A DNA stretch of 64,000 bases from positions 44,335-108,334 of the forward strand of contig JALONT010000005.1 of the NCBI GenBank assembly GCA_025454795.1. Reading direction: 5' to 3'. Under the pieces are notes generated by a model. That model saw only the letters and a list, made by a program, of their open reading frames with translations, was not told the origin of the DNA and did not search any database. The position numbers and the translations under genes are program-made. The stretch is from Bacteroidales bacterium. Lineage in GTDB: Bacteria > Bacteroidota > Bacteroidia > Bacteroidales > VadinHA17. Shown one piece after another: positions 23,902-33,222 of the stretch; positions within the stretch are counted from its first letter, which is position 1, and each line of letters begins with the position of its first letter.

Positions 23902-26900
23902 ATGAGTGAAAAGATTCTGGAAACCCTGATGCAGTTGTTTGCGATCATCGCCAAGCCTCAAAGCAATGACAGCGAAAGGCGTGGTGTAGTCGAAGCTTTT
24001 CTAAAACGCCTGCTTAACCAGGAGCTGGTTAAGGAATATCTTGTCAAATACGATGAAGCATTCGACGAAGCAAAGAAGAAACTCGAAAAGAGCAGCGCTG
24101 AGCGCCGTGAAGGTGCAATTGCTATAAGGATCAGGAAACTCTGCAAGGAGATCAACGAGCAGGGCCAGCTCGACCAGGAACAAAGGATAGTAGTGGTTAT
24201 ACAGGCACTTGAATTCTGTAAATCAGGAGGACAGGAGGTCAGTAATCTCGAACTTGGTTTCATAAGCACACTAGCCGAAGGATTGAATATTACGGAGGAA
24301 GAGTATGGATTCATTGAGAAGTTTGTCCTTAACTCATTCAGCAATATTCCTGACCATCAGGATATACTTCTGATAGACGGGAACCAGAAATCTGATCTTA
24401 AAGAAGCAAAACATATATACAAGGAGCTGCTTAAAGGACAGATATGGATTCTTTTTGTACCATCCGTTAAGATGTATTTTACCAGGTATACGGGATCGGG
24501 AGAGCTTTCAATGAACGGACAGCTTCTTCAGGAGGATAAGGTATACCCGTTCAGCCAGGGTTCCTCAATCAAAGGTTACAAGATCAAACCTGTATATTAC
24601 TGGGACGTAACGATGCAATTCCTTAAGGAGGAGTTCAAATCATCAAGAGTCGTTTATGAAGTGAATAATATTGAATACAGGTTCAAGAGCGGGAAGGTAG
24701 GTATTCATCACATGAGCTTCAGGGAAGAGTCGGGCAGGATGGTCGGCATAATGGGAGCCAGCGGAGCAGGGAAATCAACCCTCCTGAGCGTTCTGAACGG
24801 AACAAATGCTCCTTTCGACGGAGAGGTCCTCATTAACGGTGTAAGTATTCATAATGAAAAAGAAAAGATCAAGGGACTCATAGGCTACGTCTCTCAGGAT
24901 GATCTGCTGATAGAAGAACTTTCGGTATTTGATAACCTTTATTTTAATGCAAAACTTTGCTTCGACAATCTGACGGAAGAGGAGATAGTTGCAAGAGTCG
25001 ACAGCACTTTAAAAAACCTTGGTCTTAACGAAATACGCGATATGAAGGTTGGCAGTCCGCTGAACAAGAAGATCAGCGGTGGTCAGAGGAAGAGGCTCAA
25101 TATATCCCTCGAGTTGATTCGTGAACCAGCTATCATGTTCCTTGACGAGCCTACTTCAGGTCTTTCATCACGAGACTCTGAAAATATACTCGACCTGCTT
25201 AAGGAGCTTGCAAGAAAGGGAAAACTTCTTTTTATCGTGATCCACCAGCCATCCTCCGAGATATTTAAAATGTTCGATAAGCTGATAATCCTTGATACCG
25301 GAGGATACCTTATTTATAATGGCAATCCTGTTGAGTCTATTGAATATTTCAAGAGGAAGATTGAACAGGCAAATTACAACGAGAGCGAATGCTATATTTG
25401 CGGTAATGTGAACCCCGAACAGATATTCAACATTGTAGAAACAAGGGTCTTCACTGAAAACGGGCAGCCGACTGATACAAGACGTATCGCTCCTGCTGAC
25501 TGGAGCAATCACTATGAATCGGAGAGGAAAGAAGATGCCATGGATCCCGGAGGTGTAATTCCGGAGATCAACTTCAAAACTCCAAATAAATTTAAACAAC
25601 TGGTAGTTTTCACAAAAAGGGATGTTCTCTCAAAAATAGCTGATACACAATACCTTCTTATAACCTTGCTGGAGGCACCAGTCCTTGCATTTGCCCTTTC
25701 TTTTCTGATAAGGTACTTCGATGAAAGCGTTGCAGACGCGAAATATACTCTCTACTCAAACAGCAACCTGCCGGTCTATATCTTCATGTCTGTCATTATT
25801 GCAATATTCATGGGATTGACTGTGAGCGCTGAAGAGATCATTAAGGACAGAAAAATATTAAAAAGGGAAGCATTTCTCAACCTGAGCTGGAACAGTTATC
25901 TTATGTCGAAAGTTTTTGTTCAGCTGAGTATTTCAGCTATCCAGGCTCTGACTTTTGTAATAATAGGCAATAGTATAATCGGTATTAAGGGAATGTGGTT
26001 CGAGTATTGGCTTGTTCTGTTTACATGCTGGGCCGGTGCCAATATGCTCGGGCTTGTTATTTCAGACAGTTTCAAGGCTGTGGTTACAATCTATATTCTG
26101 ATACCATTCCTGGTAATTCCACAGATAATTCTGAGTGGTATTATGGTAAAGTTTGAAAAACTTAATCCAGACCTCTCCTCCCCGATTGCCATACCATTTT
26201 ACGGAGAGTTCATTACGGCACGCTGGGGATATGAGGCACTGGCAGTTAAGCAGTTCAAAGACAACAGGTATGATAAACAATTTTATATTTACAACAGAGC
26301 CATAAGCAAAGCTAAATTCAAGAAAGATTTCTGGTGTAATGAACTGAAGGGAAACCTTGAAACTATAAGGAGTGACCTTGATAAAGGTACCCGCAGCGAA
26401 AATTTCAACAACAAATTGCTGATCCTGAATAATGAGATTAAGAAGGAACTGGCACTGACACCCGATATCAAATTTGATTATACGGGGAACCTTACTCCTG
26501 AAAAGATTAACGCCGAAACAGTAACATCTGCGTTGAGTTATATAGAGAAGATCAGGAAATATTATGTCTCCTACTCAAATAATGCTTCCGGCAGGAAGGA
26601 AGCTTTAATTACTAAACTGCAATCAGCCGACAGTAAGGCGTTTTTAAAACTCCGGGAAGACTATGCTAATGAATCACTTGAGGAGTTTGTGACCAATAAG
26701 AATGAAACGAAGTATACAATCGACTTCAAGGGAGAAATAGTACAGAAAAACGATCCTATTTATATGGATCCAAAGTACAACTTCATCAAAGCACATTTTT
26801 ATGCTCCGGTAAAGCGTTTCTTCGGTCAGGATGTTGATACCTTCACCATTAACGTGAATGTTCTTTGGGTAATGACAATAGGTCTCTATTTTGTTCTCTA

Positions 26901-26970
26901 TTTCAGGCTGCTTAAGAAACTTCTCGATTCGGGAGAATTGGTAATTGGAAAGAAAAAGGGAACTGAATAG
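23902..26970 (+). CDS. ABCG-type ABC transporter with N-terminal helical and beta domains
   Basis: A 1022-residue half-transporter in which one chain holds nucleotide-binding and membrane domains. Residues 1-150 are helical and TerB-like in look (acidic, with DQEQRIVVVIQALEF). Residues 165-225 form a small beta-rich segment (SGELSMNGQLL) that could be FHA-like. The ABC domain spans about 250-480: Walker A GASGAGKSTLL near 283, Q-loop GYVSQDDLL, signature ISGGQRKR near 390, Walker B IMFLDEPTSG, and switch IHQPS. An ABC2-type membrane domain (about 575-770) follows, then a long soluble helical stretch and a last membrane helix near 980. The cargo is unknown. It sits after the flavin reductase gene and before a stem-loop terminator. 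Confidence 0.9.
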   Translation: MSEKILETLMQLFAIIAKPQSNDSERRGVVEAFLKRLLNQELVKEYLVKYDEAFDEAKKKLEKSSAERREGAIAIRIRKLCKEINEQGQLDQEQRIVVVIQALEFCKSGGQEVSNLELGFISTLAEGLNITEEEYGFIEKFVLNSFSNIPDHQDILLIDGNQKSDLKEAKHIYKELLKGQIWILFVPSVKMYFTRYTGSGELSMNGQLLQEDKVYPFSQGSSIKGYKIKPVYYWDVTMQFLKEEFKSSRVVYEVNNIEYRFKSGKVGIHHMSFREESGRMVGIMGASGAGKSTLLSVLNGTNAPFDGEVLINGVSIHNEKEKIKGLIGYVSQDDLLIEELSVFDNLYFNAKLCFDNLTEEEIVARVDSTLKNLGLNEIRDMKVGSPLNKKISGGQRKRLNISLELIREPAIMFLDEPTSGLSSRDSENILDLLKELARKGKLLFIVIHQPSSEIFKMFDKLIILDTGGYLIYNGNPVESIEYFKRKIEQANYNESECYICGNVNPEQIFNIVETRVFTENGQPTDTRRIAPADWSNHYESERKEDAMDPGGVIPEINFKTPNKFKQLVVFTKRDVLSKIADTQYLLITLLEAPVLAFALSFLIRYFDESVADAKYTLYSNSNLPVYIFMSVIIAIFMGLTVSAEEIIKDRKILKREAFLNLSWNSYLMSKVFVQLSISAIQALTFVIIGNSIIGIKGMWFEYWLVLFTCWAGANMLGLVISDSFKAVVTIYILIPFLVIPQIILSGIMVKFEKLNPDLSSPIAIPFYGEFITARWGYEALAVKQFKDNRYDKQFYIYNRAISKAKFKKDFWCNELKGNLETIRSDLDKGTRSENFNNKLLILNNEIKKELALTPDIKFDYTGNLTPEKINAETVTSALSYIEKIRKYYVSYSNNASGRKEALITKLQSADSKAFLKLREDYANESLEEFVTNKNETKYTIDFKGEIVQKNDPIYMDPKYNFIKAHFYAPVKRFFGQDVDTFTINVNVLWVMTIGLYFVLYFRLLKKLLDSGELVIGKKKGTE

Positions 26971-26994
26971 CCGCAACCAGGGGCTACAAAAAAA

Positions 26995-27026
26995 AGAAGG
27001 GCTTTCGCAAAAGCCCCTCTTTAGTT
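26995..27026. terminator. Rho-independent-type terminator between convergent genes
   Basis: GGGCTTT and AAAGCCC form a G/C-rich stem with a CGCA tetraloop, flanked by an A-rich run on the left and TTTAGTTTTT on the right. It can therefore serve the ABC transporter gene on the plus strand and siaC on the minus strand. Confidence 0.75.
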
Positions 27027-27069
27027 TTTGGAATAACCGATCTGATTATAATCTATTCAAAATGGTTGA

Positions 27070-27450
27070 TTACTCTACAATTTCAATCATTTTAAAAGGT
27101 ACCCTGATGATAGATTCATAATCCTCACCAGCTTCCAGCATGTCTTCATCATCCTCTTCATAATACCAGTTTACCTCGACTTCATTTTTGGCCTTATGAA
27201 TTGCCTCGAGTTTCTTAAAAACATCAAGGATACATTTTGATGAGCTGGTATTGAAATACTCCAGCCGTATATTAACGACAGTCTTGTTAAGAGGTGTTTC
27301 CTTATAACTCTCGAGCCAGTCAACCAGTGGTTTGTAGAATTCAACTGAGTTTTCAGGAATTGAACGTCCTTTGATTTCAAATACACCATCTGTTGCATCA
27401 AATTTTACAGTTGGAGTTTTTGGTGTTCCTTCGATAATGATCGGTTCCAT
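27070..27450 (-). CDS. siaC: SiaC family regulatory phosphoprotein (DUF1987)
   Basis: A 126-residue DUF1987 protein matching SiaC, the small regulatory phosphoprotein of the Pseudomonas SiaABCD aggregation/biofilm pathway, where its unphosphorylated form activates a diguanylate cyclase. The characteristic segment VVNIRLEYFNTSSSKCILDVFKKLE is present, and the expected phosphorylated Thr falls at T68, the position I recall for the Pseudomonas protein. The acidic YYEEDDEDMLEAGEDYE stretch near residue 95 is also typical. It follows the SiaB-type kinase gene by 26 bases. No diguanylate cyclase or SiaA-like phosphatase is in the window, so the output may differ from that of Pseudomonas. Confidence 0.92.
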   Translation of the reverse strand: MEPIIIEGTPKTPTVKFDATDGVFEIKGRSIPENSVEFYKPLVDWLESYKETPLNKTVVNIRLEYFNTSSSKCILDVFKKLEAIHKAKNEVEVNWYYEEDDEDMLEAGEDYESIIRVPFKMIEIVE

Positions 27451-27476
27451 TTTATCAAGTTTTAATGTTTATAAAT

Positions 27477-28034
27477 TTATTCTCTTTCGTCAACCAGGAT
27501 ATTCAGATAAAAGAAAGAGTATTTACCGTTATATTTTTTAAAAGTATATTCAAGTCTATTGCCTGTTTTTCTTGCGATATCAACAAGCCCGAGTCCTCCC
27601 CCTCCCTTTGCAGATATTCTCTGATGATTCAGGATAAACTTATAGAGCTCTTTGATCTCTTCATGACTCGACCTGTTGATCCTTTTTATCTTTTCGTCCA
27701 GTTTTTCTATGTTATCGGCATGTACAAAGTTCCCGGTAATAATTTTATAACCGTTGTCGACCTTCTGCACAATAAGCAGGCCAAACTTTTCAGAAGTCTG
27801 ATCTTCGAAATCATCCGGTACCTTATCGACATGATGATAAAGATTCTGCAGGCTTTCGACTAGTACATTATAGACCTTCTTCCTGAGCTTAGGCTGCTCA
27901 TCTGCCTTAACCATCTTGTCCTCAACAGTATCAAGAACATGGTTAATGACATCAGAATCTATATTACCCTTGTAAAAAAGAATAACATTATTCTTAGCCT
28001 GGTCCGTCAAGTAATTCTCTATATCAAAGCTCAT
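27477..28034 (-). CDS. siaB: SiaB family protein kinase (DUF6272)
   Basis: A 185-residue GHKL-fold kinase of the SiaB family, expected to phosphorylate SiaC on Thr. The ATP-binding boxes are visible: an N-box in VYNVLVESLQNLYHHVD near residue 67 and a Gly-rich G-box AKGGGGLGLVDIARKTGNR near residue 145. SiaB-type kinases resemble anti-sigma kinases, so this could also touch the STAS proteins encoded nearby. It is the first gene of a two-gene unit with siaC. A TATATTTG -7 box with a TTTG element 18 bases further upstream makes this one of the better promoter candidates in the window. Confidence 0.9.
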   Translation of the reverse strand: MSFDIENYLTDQAKNNVILFYKGNIDSDVINHVLDTVEDKMVKADEQPKLRKKVYNVLVESLQNLYHHVDKVPDDFEDQTSEKFGLLIVQKVDNGYKIITGNFVHADNIEKLDEKIKRINRSSHEEIKELYKFILNHQRISAKGGGGLGLVDIARKTGNRLEYTFKKYNGKYSFFYLNILVDERE

Positions 28035-28072
28035 GTAAGCTTCTTTTTGGATACGGTCTCGATTTCCGATAA

Positions 28073-28102
28073 CAAATATAATAAAAATATGAAGTTACCA
28101 AA
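28073..28102 (-). promoter_or_regulatory. Putative promoter of siaB-siaC
   Basis: Minus-strand TATATTTG (28073-28080) fits TAnnTTTG, and a TTTG at 28099-28102 lies 18 bases further upstream, close to the -33/-7 spacing of Bacteroidota promoters. The leader would be about 35 bases. Confidence 0.5.
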
Positions 28103-28187
28103 TATAACTTATTCACTATACAGTTTTTTCTAAAAAGAGATGTTTTTTGATAAAAGCATGAAATTGTTGTGATAAATGCCCGATTTA

Positions 28188-29339
28188 TTATGATGTCGAC
28201 TCCTTATGGATCTTTCTTGTGCCCTCATACAATTCATATCCCACCAGGATACATTCGAGTGCACCGTTGAAAAGTGTATGTTTCGACTTTGGTTTAAGAC
28301 CTATATTCTTAAGGTACTCTTTGCCCGATGTTATTATCCATGCTTTGCTTCCGGCAAAATTATGCTTCAGAGTGGTCCCTATCATACCGTATAAAAGGTC
28401 AATATCATCAGGCTTCAGGCGCTGACCATATGGTGGATTCAATATAACAAAACCATTTTTATCAAAGGGTTTAATATCCTTAAAATCAGCTATGTCAACC
28501 AAGATCTGCTCTGATAGTCCCGTTTTTTCAATGTTTGCCCGGGCCTGCTTAACAGCCTCTCCGGAAATATCGCTGCCTGAGATGCGTACACCAGATTTCC
28601 GGATTTGAGTTTCACACTCCTTTTTCACTCTGCTGAATAGTTCGTCATCATAATCTTTCCATCTGCTGAATCCGAAAAACTGTCTGAATTTTCCCGGTGG
28701 AACATTGCAGGCAATCAATCCTGCTTCAATGGGTATCGTTCCTGAACCACACATAGGATCTGTAAGCGAACATGAAGCATCCCATCCTGAAATCATAAGG
28801 ATCCCTGCTGCAAGCACCTCATTAAGAGGAGCTTCCCCTTGCTCTGCCCTGTAACCTCTTTTGAATAAGGGTATTACAGAAGAATCAAGGGATATTGTTA
28901 CATTTTCATGGCTGATATGCAGATTAATCTGGACATCAGGGTCAGTGGAACTGACCGAAGGACGTTTTCCGGTTTTCTTTCTGAAATAATCCGCAACCGC
29001 ATCTTTTACCACAAGCCCCGGAAATCCGGTATGACCAAAAAGCTCTGAATTAACCACAGGAACAACAGAAAAAGTCTGATCAGCGTCCATAATTGCTGAC
29101 CAGTCAATACGCCGTGCATTCGTATAGAGGTCATCCTTTGACTTAATCCTGAAATCGGAAACAAGGACGAGAACCGATAAAGCGCATCTTGAGCAGTAAT
29201 TCACCCTGTATAAGAGTTCTTTATTGCCGCTGAACATTACTGCCCGGTTTGCCTGGCTTACATCCAACGCACCTATTGTTAATAGTTCTTCTGTGAGAAC
29301 CTTCTCCAGCCCAAATAGTGTCTTTGCTATAAATCTCAT
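28188..29339 (-). CDS. THUMP-domain 23S rRNA (guanine-N2) methyltransferase, RlmL-like
   Basis: A 383-residue class I methyltransferase of the RlmL/Trm14 group, which makes m2G in RNA (G2445 of 23S rRNA in E. coli). An N-terminal ferredoxin-like/THUMP RNA-binding part spans about residues 1-155. The S-adenosylmethionine loop LTDPMCGSGTIPIEAGLIA lies near residue 190, and the catalytic VILNPPYGQRL (NPPY motif) near 300. It corresponds to the N-terminal half of E. coli RlmKL only; no RlmK module is fused, which is usual in this phylum. Target position is inferred from family. A TAATTTTG -7 box is just upstream. Confidence 0.93.
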   Translation of the reverse strand: MRFIAKTLFGLEKVLTEELLTIGALDVSQANRAVMFSGNKELLYRVNYCSRCALSVLVLVSDFRIKSKDDLYTNARRIDWSAIMDADQTFSVVPVVNSELFGHTGFPGLVVKDAVADYFRKKTGKRPSVSSTDPDVQINLHISHENVTISLDSSVIPLFKRGYRAEQGEAPLNEVLAAGILMISGWDASCSLTDPMCGSGTIPIEAGLIACNVPPGKFRQFFGFSRWKDYDDELFSRVKKECETQIRKSGVRISGSDISGEAVKQARANIEKTGLSEQILVDIADFKDIKPFDKNGFVILNPPYGQRLKPDDIDLLYGMIGTTLKHNFAGSKAWIITSGKEYLKNIGLKPKSKHTLFNGALECILVGYELYEGTRKIHKESTS

Positions 29340-29367
29340 CTGTTGAAATTCATTGATTGATTAACAT

Positions 29368-29375
29368 CAAAATTA
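29368..29375 (-). promoter_or_regulatory. Putative -7 box (TAATTTTG) of the rlmL-like gene
   Basis: A minus-strand TAnnTTTG match 29 bases upstream of the ATG in an AT-rich gap. No -33 match is apparent. Confidence 0.4.
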
Positions 29376-29506
29376 ACTAATTACCAGTATTTAACCGGTA
29401 TTAATAAAATCTTTCGTATCATGTAAAACAGAATGCAGTTTTTATCGTTAGTTTTACAAAATAGTTAATATCATGTCATTAAATTACATTATTAATCATA
29501 TTTATG

Positions 29507-29932
29507 ATGAAAAGACTGAATCTAACTCCTGCATTAATAATTTCTCTTTCTCTTTTATTCTTTACATCATGTGAAAAAGAGAAACCTTTAAGCGAGCTTA
29601 TCATAGGTAAATGGGAAGGTGAGTATGTAACCCGGGTCGTATACGAAAATAATGAACTGACTGCAGAGATTAAACAATATCTCAAGACTGATGATGTGGC
29701 CCTTGAGCTTGTACAAAGTGGTACAGGTATTTATACCCAGTCAGGTGATGATTTCCTGTTCTCCTGGTCATTGAACGGAAACTCCCTTGCAATTATAGGG
29801 CTGAGCCAGGAAACAATTGTCTGGAACGTAGAAATGAATGGAGATAAACTTGTCTGGTCTTATGACGAAACCGACCCTGAAGATACGACACTCTCTTATA
29901 AATTTATATTTACCGCAAAAAGAGTAAACTAG
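29507..29932 (+). CDS. Small lipoprotein with lipocalin-like look (141 aa)
   Basis: A lipoprotein signal peptide ends in FFTSC, so the mature chain starts at Cys about 19 residues in. The mature part begins with LIIGKWEGEYVTRVVYENN, the IxGKW pattern seen in lipocalin-like domains of Bacteroidota, and continues as a run of short beta-strands (ETIVWNVEMNGDKLVWSY). This suggests a small beta-barrel or sandwich facing the periplasm. I know no specific function. It converges on the S41 protease gene with a gap of only six bases. An ATG one codon upstream is an equal start. Confidence 0.8.
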   Translation: MKRLNLTPALIISLSLLFFTSCEKEKPLSELIIGKWEGEYVTRVVYENNELTAEIKQYLKTDDVALELVQSGTGIYTQSGDDFLFSWSLNGNSLAIIGLSQETIVWNVEMNGDKLVWSYDETDPEDTTLSYKFIFTAKRVN

Positions 29933-29938
29933 AAAGAT

Positions 29939-31540
29939 CTACTTATAACCAAGGATGCTGTCATAAGCCTCTTTATCCGATATAATCTTCAGGGCTTTTT
30001 CAATTAACTCATCATTTTCGTTCATTATCCTGAAGTATTCATTCGACCCCCAAAGGTTATTTGCGACAAGCGCCTTAAGTACCTTAAGTATATTGGGTTC
30101 AGACTTCTTAAAATAGTCATCATTATATTTCACACCTGCATCCTCTCCTTTTTTGATGAAAGCCTGGATTTCGGACGGAGAGAATTCAAATCTGCTCTTA
30201 AAGTCATCGAATGATTTGTATTCTGTATTGATCTTTGTCCTGTTCTTATCAGAATATTCAAGGACGAATGAATTAAAGACACCTTTCCTGGAGAGTGTTC
30301 CATGGTAAATAGTGTAGTTTGAAGTATCATAGGAGACAAACAGATCAGGCATTATGCCTCCGCCTCCATAAACTGTACGTTTATTTACAAGTGTCGTGTA
30401 CTTCAGGGAATCCGGTAAATGAACACTGTCTGCTGAGACAAGTTCTCCATCAGAAAATCTTTTGACATAATTGCTATAATATTTATCATAGCCTTCGTTG
30501 TAAGGACTTTGAATTGAGCGTCCTGTGGGTGTATAGTATCGGGCAATAGTGAGTCTTATCATTGATCCGTCGGTAAGATAAAAACCGTTCTGAACCAGAC
30601 CCTTACCGAAGCTTCTTCTTCCCATAATGACACCCCTGTCGTAATCCTGGATTGCACCGGCAAATATCTCGCTGGCCGAAGCTGAGCCTTCATCAATAAG
30701 CACTACAACCCTTGCCGAAGTAAGGTCTCCGGATCCGGTCGACTTATAATTCTGCCTCGGGGTTTTTCTGCCAACGAGGTAAACCAGGAGTTTCTGTCCT
30801 GTGAAGAAATGATCTGCCAGTTCGGTAGCACCGGTCATGACACCACCTCCGTTTGATCTCAGGTCAATGATTATATTCTGAAGATTGCTCTTTCTGAGTT
30901 TTGCAACAGCGTCTTCAAATTCTTTCCCTGTGGTATTTGAGAACTTATTCAGTCTTACATAACCAGTCTCATGATCAAGTATATATGCCGCGTCGAGACT
31001 GTTTATAGGAATCTTGTCGCGGATAATTGAAAAATCGAGAATCCCTTTTTCACCCCTCCTGAAAATGCTTATATTCACAGTCGTTCCCTTTGCACCCATG
31101 AGCCTGGTCCTTACGCCGGTCGTCGAAATTCCGGTCCCGGCAACTTTTTCACCGTTGATGGTTATTATCCTGTCGCCGGCATGAAGTCCAACTTTTTCGG
31201 AGGGACCGCCGGCAATCGGTTCAATAACAATAATGGAATCCCGTAAAAGATTAAATTGTATTCCGATCCCTTCGAAATTGCCAATCAGCGGCTCATTCAT
31301 TTCCTTCACATCCTTTGCTGAGATATAGGTTGAATGAGGATCCAGTTCCCTTAACAGGTCAACAATTACCTTTTCAGCAAGTTTTGGAAGGTTTGTGGTA
31401 TCAACATAGAAAGCATCAATCAGTCCGAGTGTTCTCCCTATCTTGAAGGTTTCCTCATTCAATTCCTGGGTTATCGCAACCTGATTTAATGATACCAGGG
31501 CAATAAAAGCAGCTAAGATTCCTTTGTTTCTTATCTTCAT
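29939..31540 (-). CDS. S41 family C-terminal processing protease with PDZ domain
   Basis: A 533-residue secreted tail-specific protease (CtpA/Prc type). After a signal peptide (cleaved near residue 24) comes an N-terminal helical part with the LLRELDPHSTYIS motif. A PDZ domain follows at about residues 85-170 (GIGIQFNLLRDSIIVIEPIAGGPSEKVGLHAGDRI-type sequence), then the protease core. The catalytic Ser is in VLIDEGSASASEIFAGA near residue 285, and the Lys in GRRSFGKGLVQ about 25 residues later, forming the Ser-Lys dyad. Such proteases trim or degrade periplasmic proteins; the substrate here is unknown. A C-terminal extension of about 170 residues is helical. Confidence 0.94.
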   Translation of the reverse strand: MKIRNKGILAAFIALVSLNQVAITQELNEETFKIGRTLGLIDAFYVDTTNLPKLAEKVIVDLLRELDPHSTYISAKDVKEMNEPLIGNFEGIGIQFNLLRDSIIVIEPIAGGPSEKVGLHAGDRIITINGEKVAGTGISTTGVRTRLMGAKGTTVNISIFRRGEKGILDFSIIRDKIPINSLDAAYILDHETGYVRLNKFSNTTGKEFEDAVAKLRKSNLQNIIIDLRSNGGGVMTGATELADHFFTGQKLLVYLVGRKTPRQNYKSTGSGDLTSARVVVLIDEGSASASEIFAGAIQDYDRGVIMGRRSFGKGLVQNGFYLTDGSMIRLTIARYYTPTGRSIQSPYNEGYDKYYSNYVKRFSDGELVSADSVHLPDSLKYTTLVNKRTVYGGGGIMPDLFVSYDTSNYTIYHGTLSRKGVFNSFVLEYSDKNRTKINTEYKSFDDFKSRFEFSPSEIQAFIKKGEDAGVKYNDDYFKKSEPNILKVLKALVANNLWGSNEYFRIMNENDELIEKALKIISDKEAYDSILGYK

Positions 31541-31645
31541 CTGACAATATTCTGCTATGTTAAAATCTATTCAACAATCCATTAACAAATATGTTCTTTT
31601 CTTTAACTTCCAACTCCAGGCACTTTAGTCACTCTGAACTTTCTT

Positions 31646-33175
31646 CTATTCCCATTCTATTGTTGAAGGTGGCTTCGAGCTGATATCATATACCACCCTG
31701 TTAATTCCTTTTACCTTATTAATTATCTCATTTGAGATCGCCCCGAGAAAATCGTCAGGAAGATGCGACCAGTCGGCTGTCATGCCGTCTGTAGAATTGA
31801 CTGCCCGGAGCACAACAGCATACTCGTAGGTTCTCTCATCTCCCATCACACCCACTGACTGCACCGGCAGAAGGATCACCCCTGCCTGCCATACTGAATC
31901 ATAAAGTCCGTGCTTCTTCAGGCCCTCAATAAAGATTTCGTCTGCCTCCTTTAGTATTTCAAGGTTTTTTCTCGACATCTTGCCGAGCAGGCGTATTGCC
32001 AGCCCCGGTCCTGGGAAAGGATGCCTTCTCAGGATGAAATCCGGCAATCCAAGGGCCTGGCCTACTCTCCTGACTTCATCCTTGAAAAGCAGCCTGAGAG
32101 GTTCAACTACCTTAAGATGCATCTTTTCAGGAAGACCTCCCACGTTATGATGCGATTTTATTGTTGCGGAGGGTCCATTGACGGATACTGATTCTATTAC
32201 ATCAGGATAGATTGTGCCTTGTGCTAGCCACTTTACATCTTTGACTTTATGTGCTTCACTGTCAAATACTTCAATGAACATCTTACCGATTATCTTCCTT
32301 TTTTCCTCGGGATCGCTTACCCCTTCAAGCTGATCAAGAAACCTGTCGGCTGCATCAACACCAATGACATTCAGTCCAAGTCCGAGATATGAATCCAGCA
32401 CTTTCTGAAATTCGTTTTTTCTGAGCAGACCATTATCCACAAAGATGCAGGTAAGGTTTTTACCAATAGCTTTATTGAGAAGGAAGGCAGCAACTGATGA
32501 ATCCACGCCACCGGAGATACCGAGTATAACCTTATCGTTTCCCAGCTTTGCTTTAAGTTCGTAGATTGTTGATTCTGCAAATGAATCAGGGGTCCATGTT
32601 CTTGAGCACCTGCATATTCCGGCAACGAAATTATCGAGCATCTGTCTGCCGTCGGTTGTATGATACACCTCCGGGTGGAACTGTATACCCCATGTCTCTT
32701 CACCCAAAATATGAAATGCACCTGCCGTAACAGCAACTGTTGATCCTGTTATCTCATAATTTTCCGGGACCCTTGAAATAGTATCTCCATGCGACATCCA
32801 GACCTGTGTCCCGGGTTTTACATTTAAAAACAGGGGATCGAGAGTATTTATATTGATCAGGTTTGCTCTGCCATATTCGCGTGTGCCGGAAGGCAGGACT
32901 TCACCTCCGAAACCATGTACCAGGTACTGGGCACCGTAGCAGACACCAAGCAGAGGAATAAATCCTTTGATCTTTGAAAGATCAGGAACCGGGGCATCTT
33001 TGTCACGGACCGAAAAAGGGCTGCCTGACAATATAACTCCTCTGACACTCTTATCGGGAACCGGAAAATGGTTGAAAGGCCAGATTTCGCAATAGACATT
33101 TAATTCTCTTATTCTTCTGGCTATCAGCTGAGTATACTGAGATCCGAAATCGAGTATTAAAATTTTCTCCTGCAC
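31646..33175 (-). CDS. guaA: GMP synthase (glutamine-hydrolysing)
   Basis: GuaA aminates XMP to GMP using glutamine and ATP. The 509-residue chain has both parts. The class I glutamine amidotransferase (residues 1-190) has the nucleophile Cys in [11 protein letters not shown] near residue 80 and the His/Glu pair in [10 protein letters not shown] near 168. The ATP pyrophosphatase domain has the P-loop [13 protein letters not shown] near 222, and a C-terminal dimerisation domain contains [15 protein letters not shown]. The end, [14 protein letters not shown], is the family's invariant tail. Length is normal. A TATCTTTG box lies just upstream, before the RNase Z gene ends, so guaA is probably transcribed on its own as well. 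Confidence 0.98.
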   Translation of the reverse strand: MQEKILILDFGSQYTQLIARRIRELNVYCEIWPFNHFPVPDKSVRGVILSGSPFSVRDKDAPVPDLSKIKGFIPLLGVCYGAQYLVHGFGGEVLPSGTREYGRANLININTLDPLFLNVKPGTQVWMSHGDTISRVPENYEITGSTVAVTAGAFHILGEETWGIQFHPEVYHTTDGRQMLDNFVAGICRCSRTWTPDSFAESTIYELKAKLGNDKVILGISGGVDSSVAAFLLNKAIGKNLTCIFVDNGLLRKNEFQKVLDSYLGLGLNVIGVDAADRFLDQLEGVSDPEEKRKIIGKMFIEVFDSEAHKVKDVKWLAQGTIYPDVIESVSVNGPSATIKSHHNVGGLPEKMHLKVVEPLRLLFKDEVRRVGQALGLPDFILRRHPFPGPGLAIRLLGKMSRKNLEILKEADEIFIEGLKKHGLYDSVWQAGVILLPVQSVGVMGDERTYEYAVVLRAVNSTDGMTADWSHLPDDFLGAISNEIINKVKGINRVVYDISSKPPSTIEWE

Positions 33176-33203
33176 GCTGGTCTGATTAAGTTATGGAAGG
33201 GCT

Positions 33204-33211
33204 CAAAGATA
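33204..33211 (-). promoter_or_regulatory. Putative -7 box (TATCTTTG) of guaA
   Basis: A minus-strand TAnnTTTG match in the 47-base gap between rnz and guaA, 29 bases before the guaA ATG. This form is identical to the boxes proposed for ugd and rpsA in this window. Confidence 0.5.
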
Positions 33212-33222
33212 GAAATTCTTTT

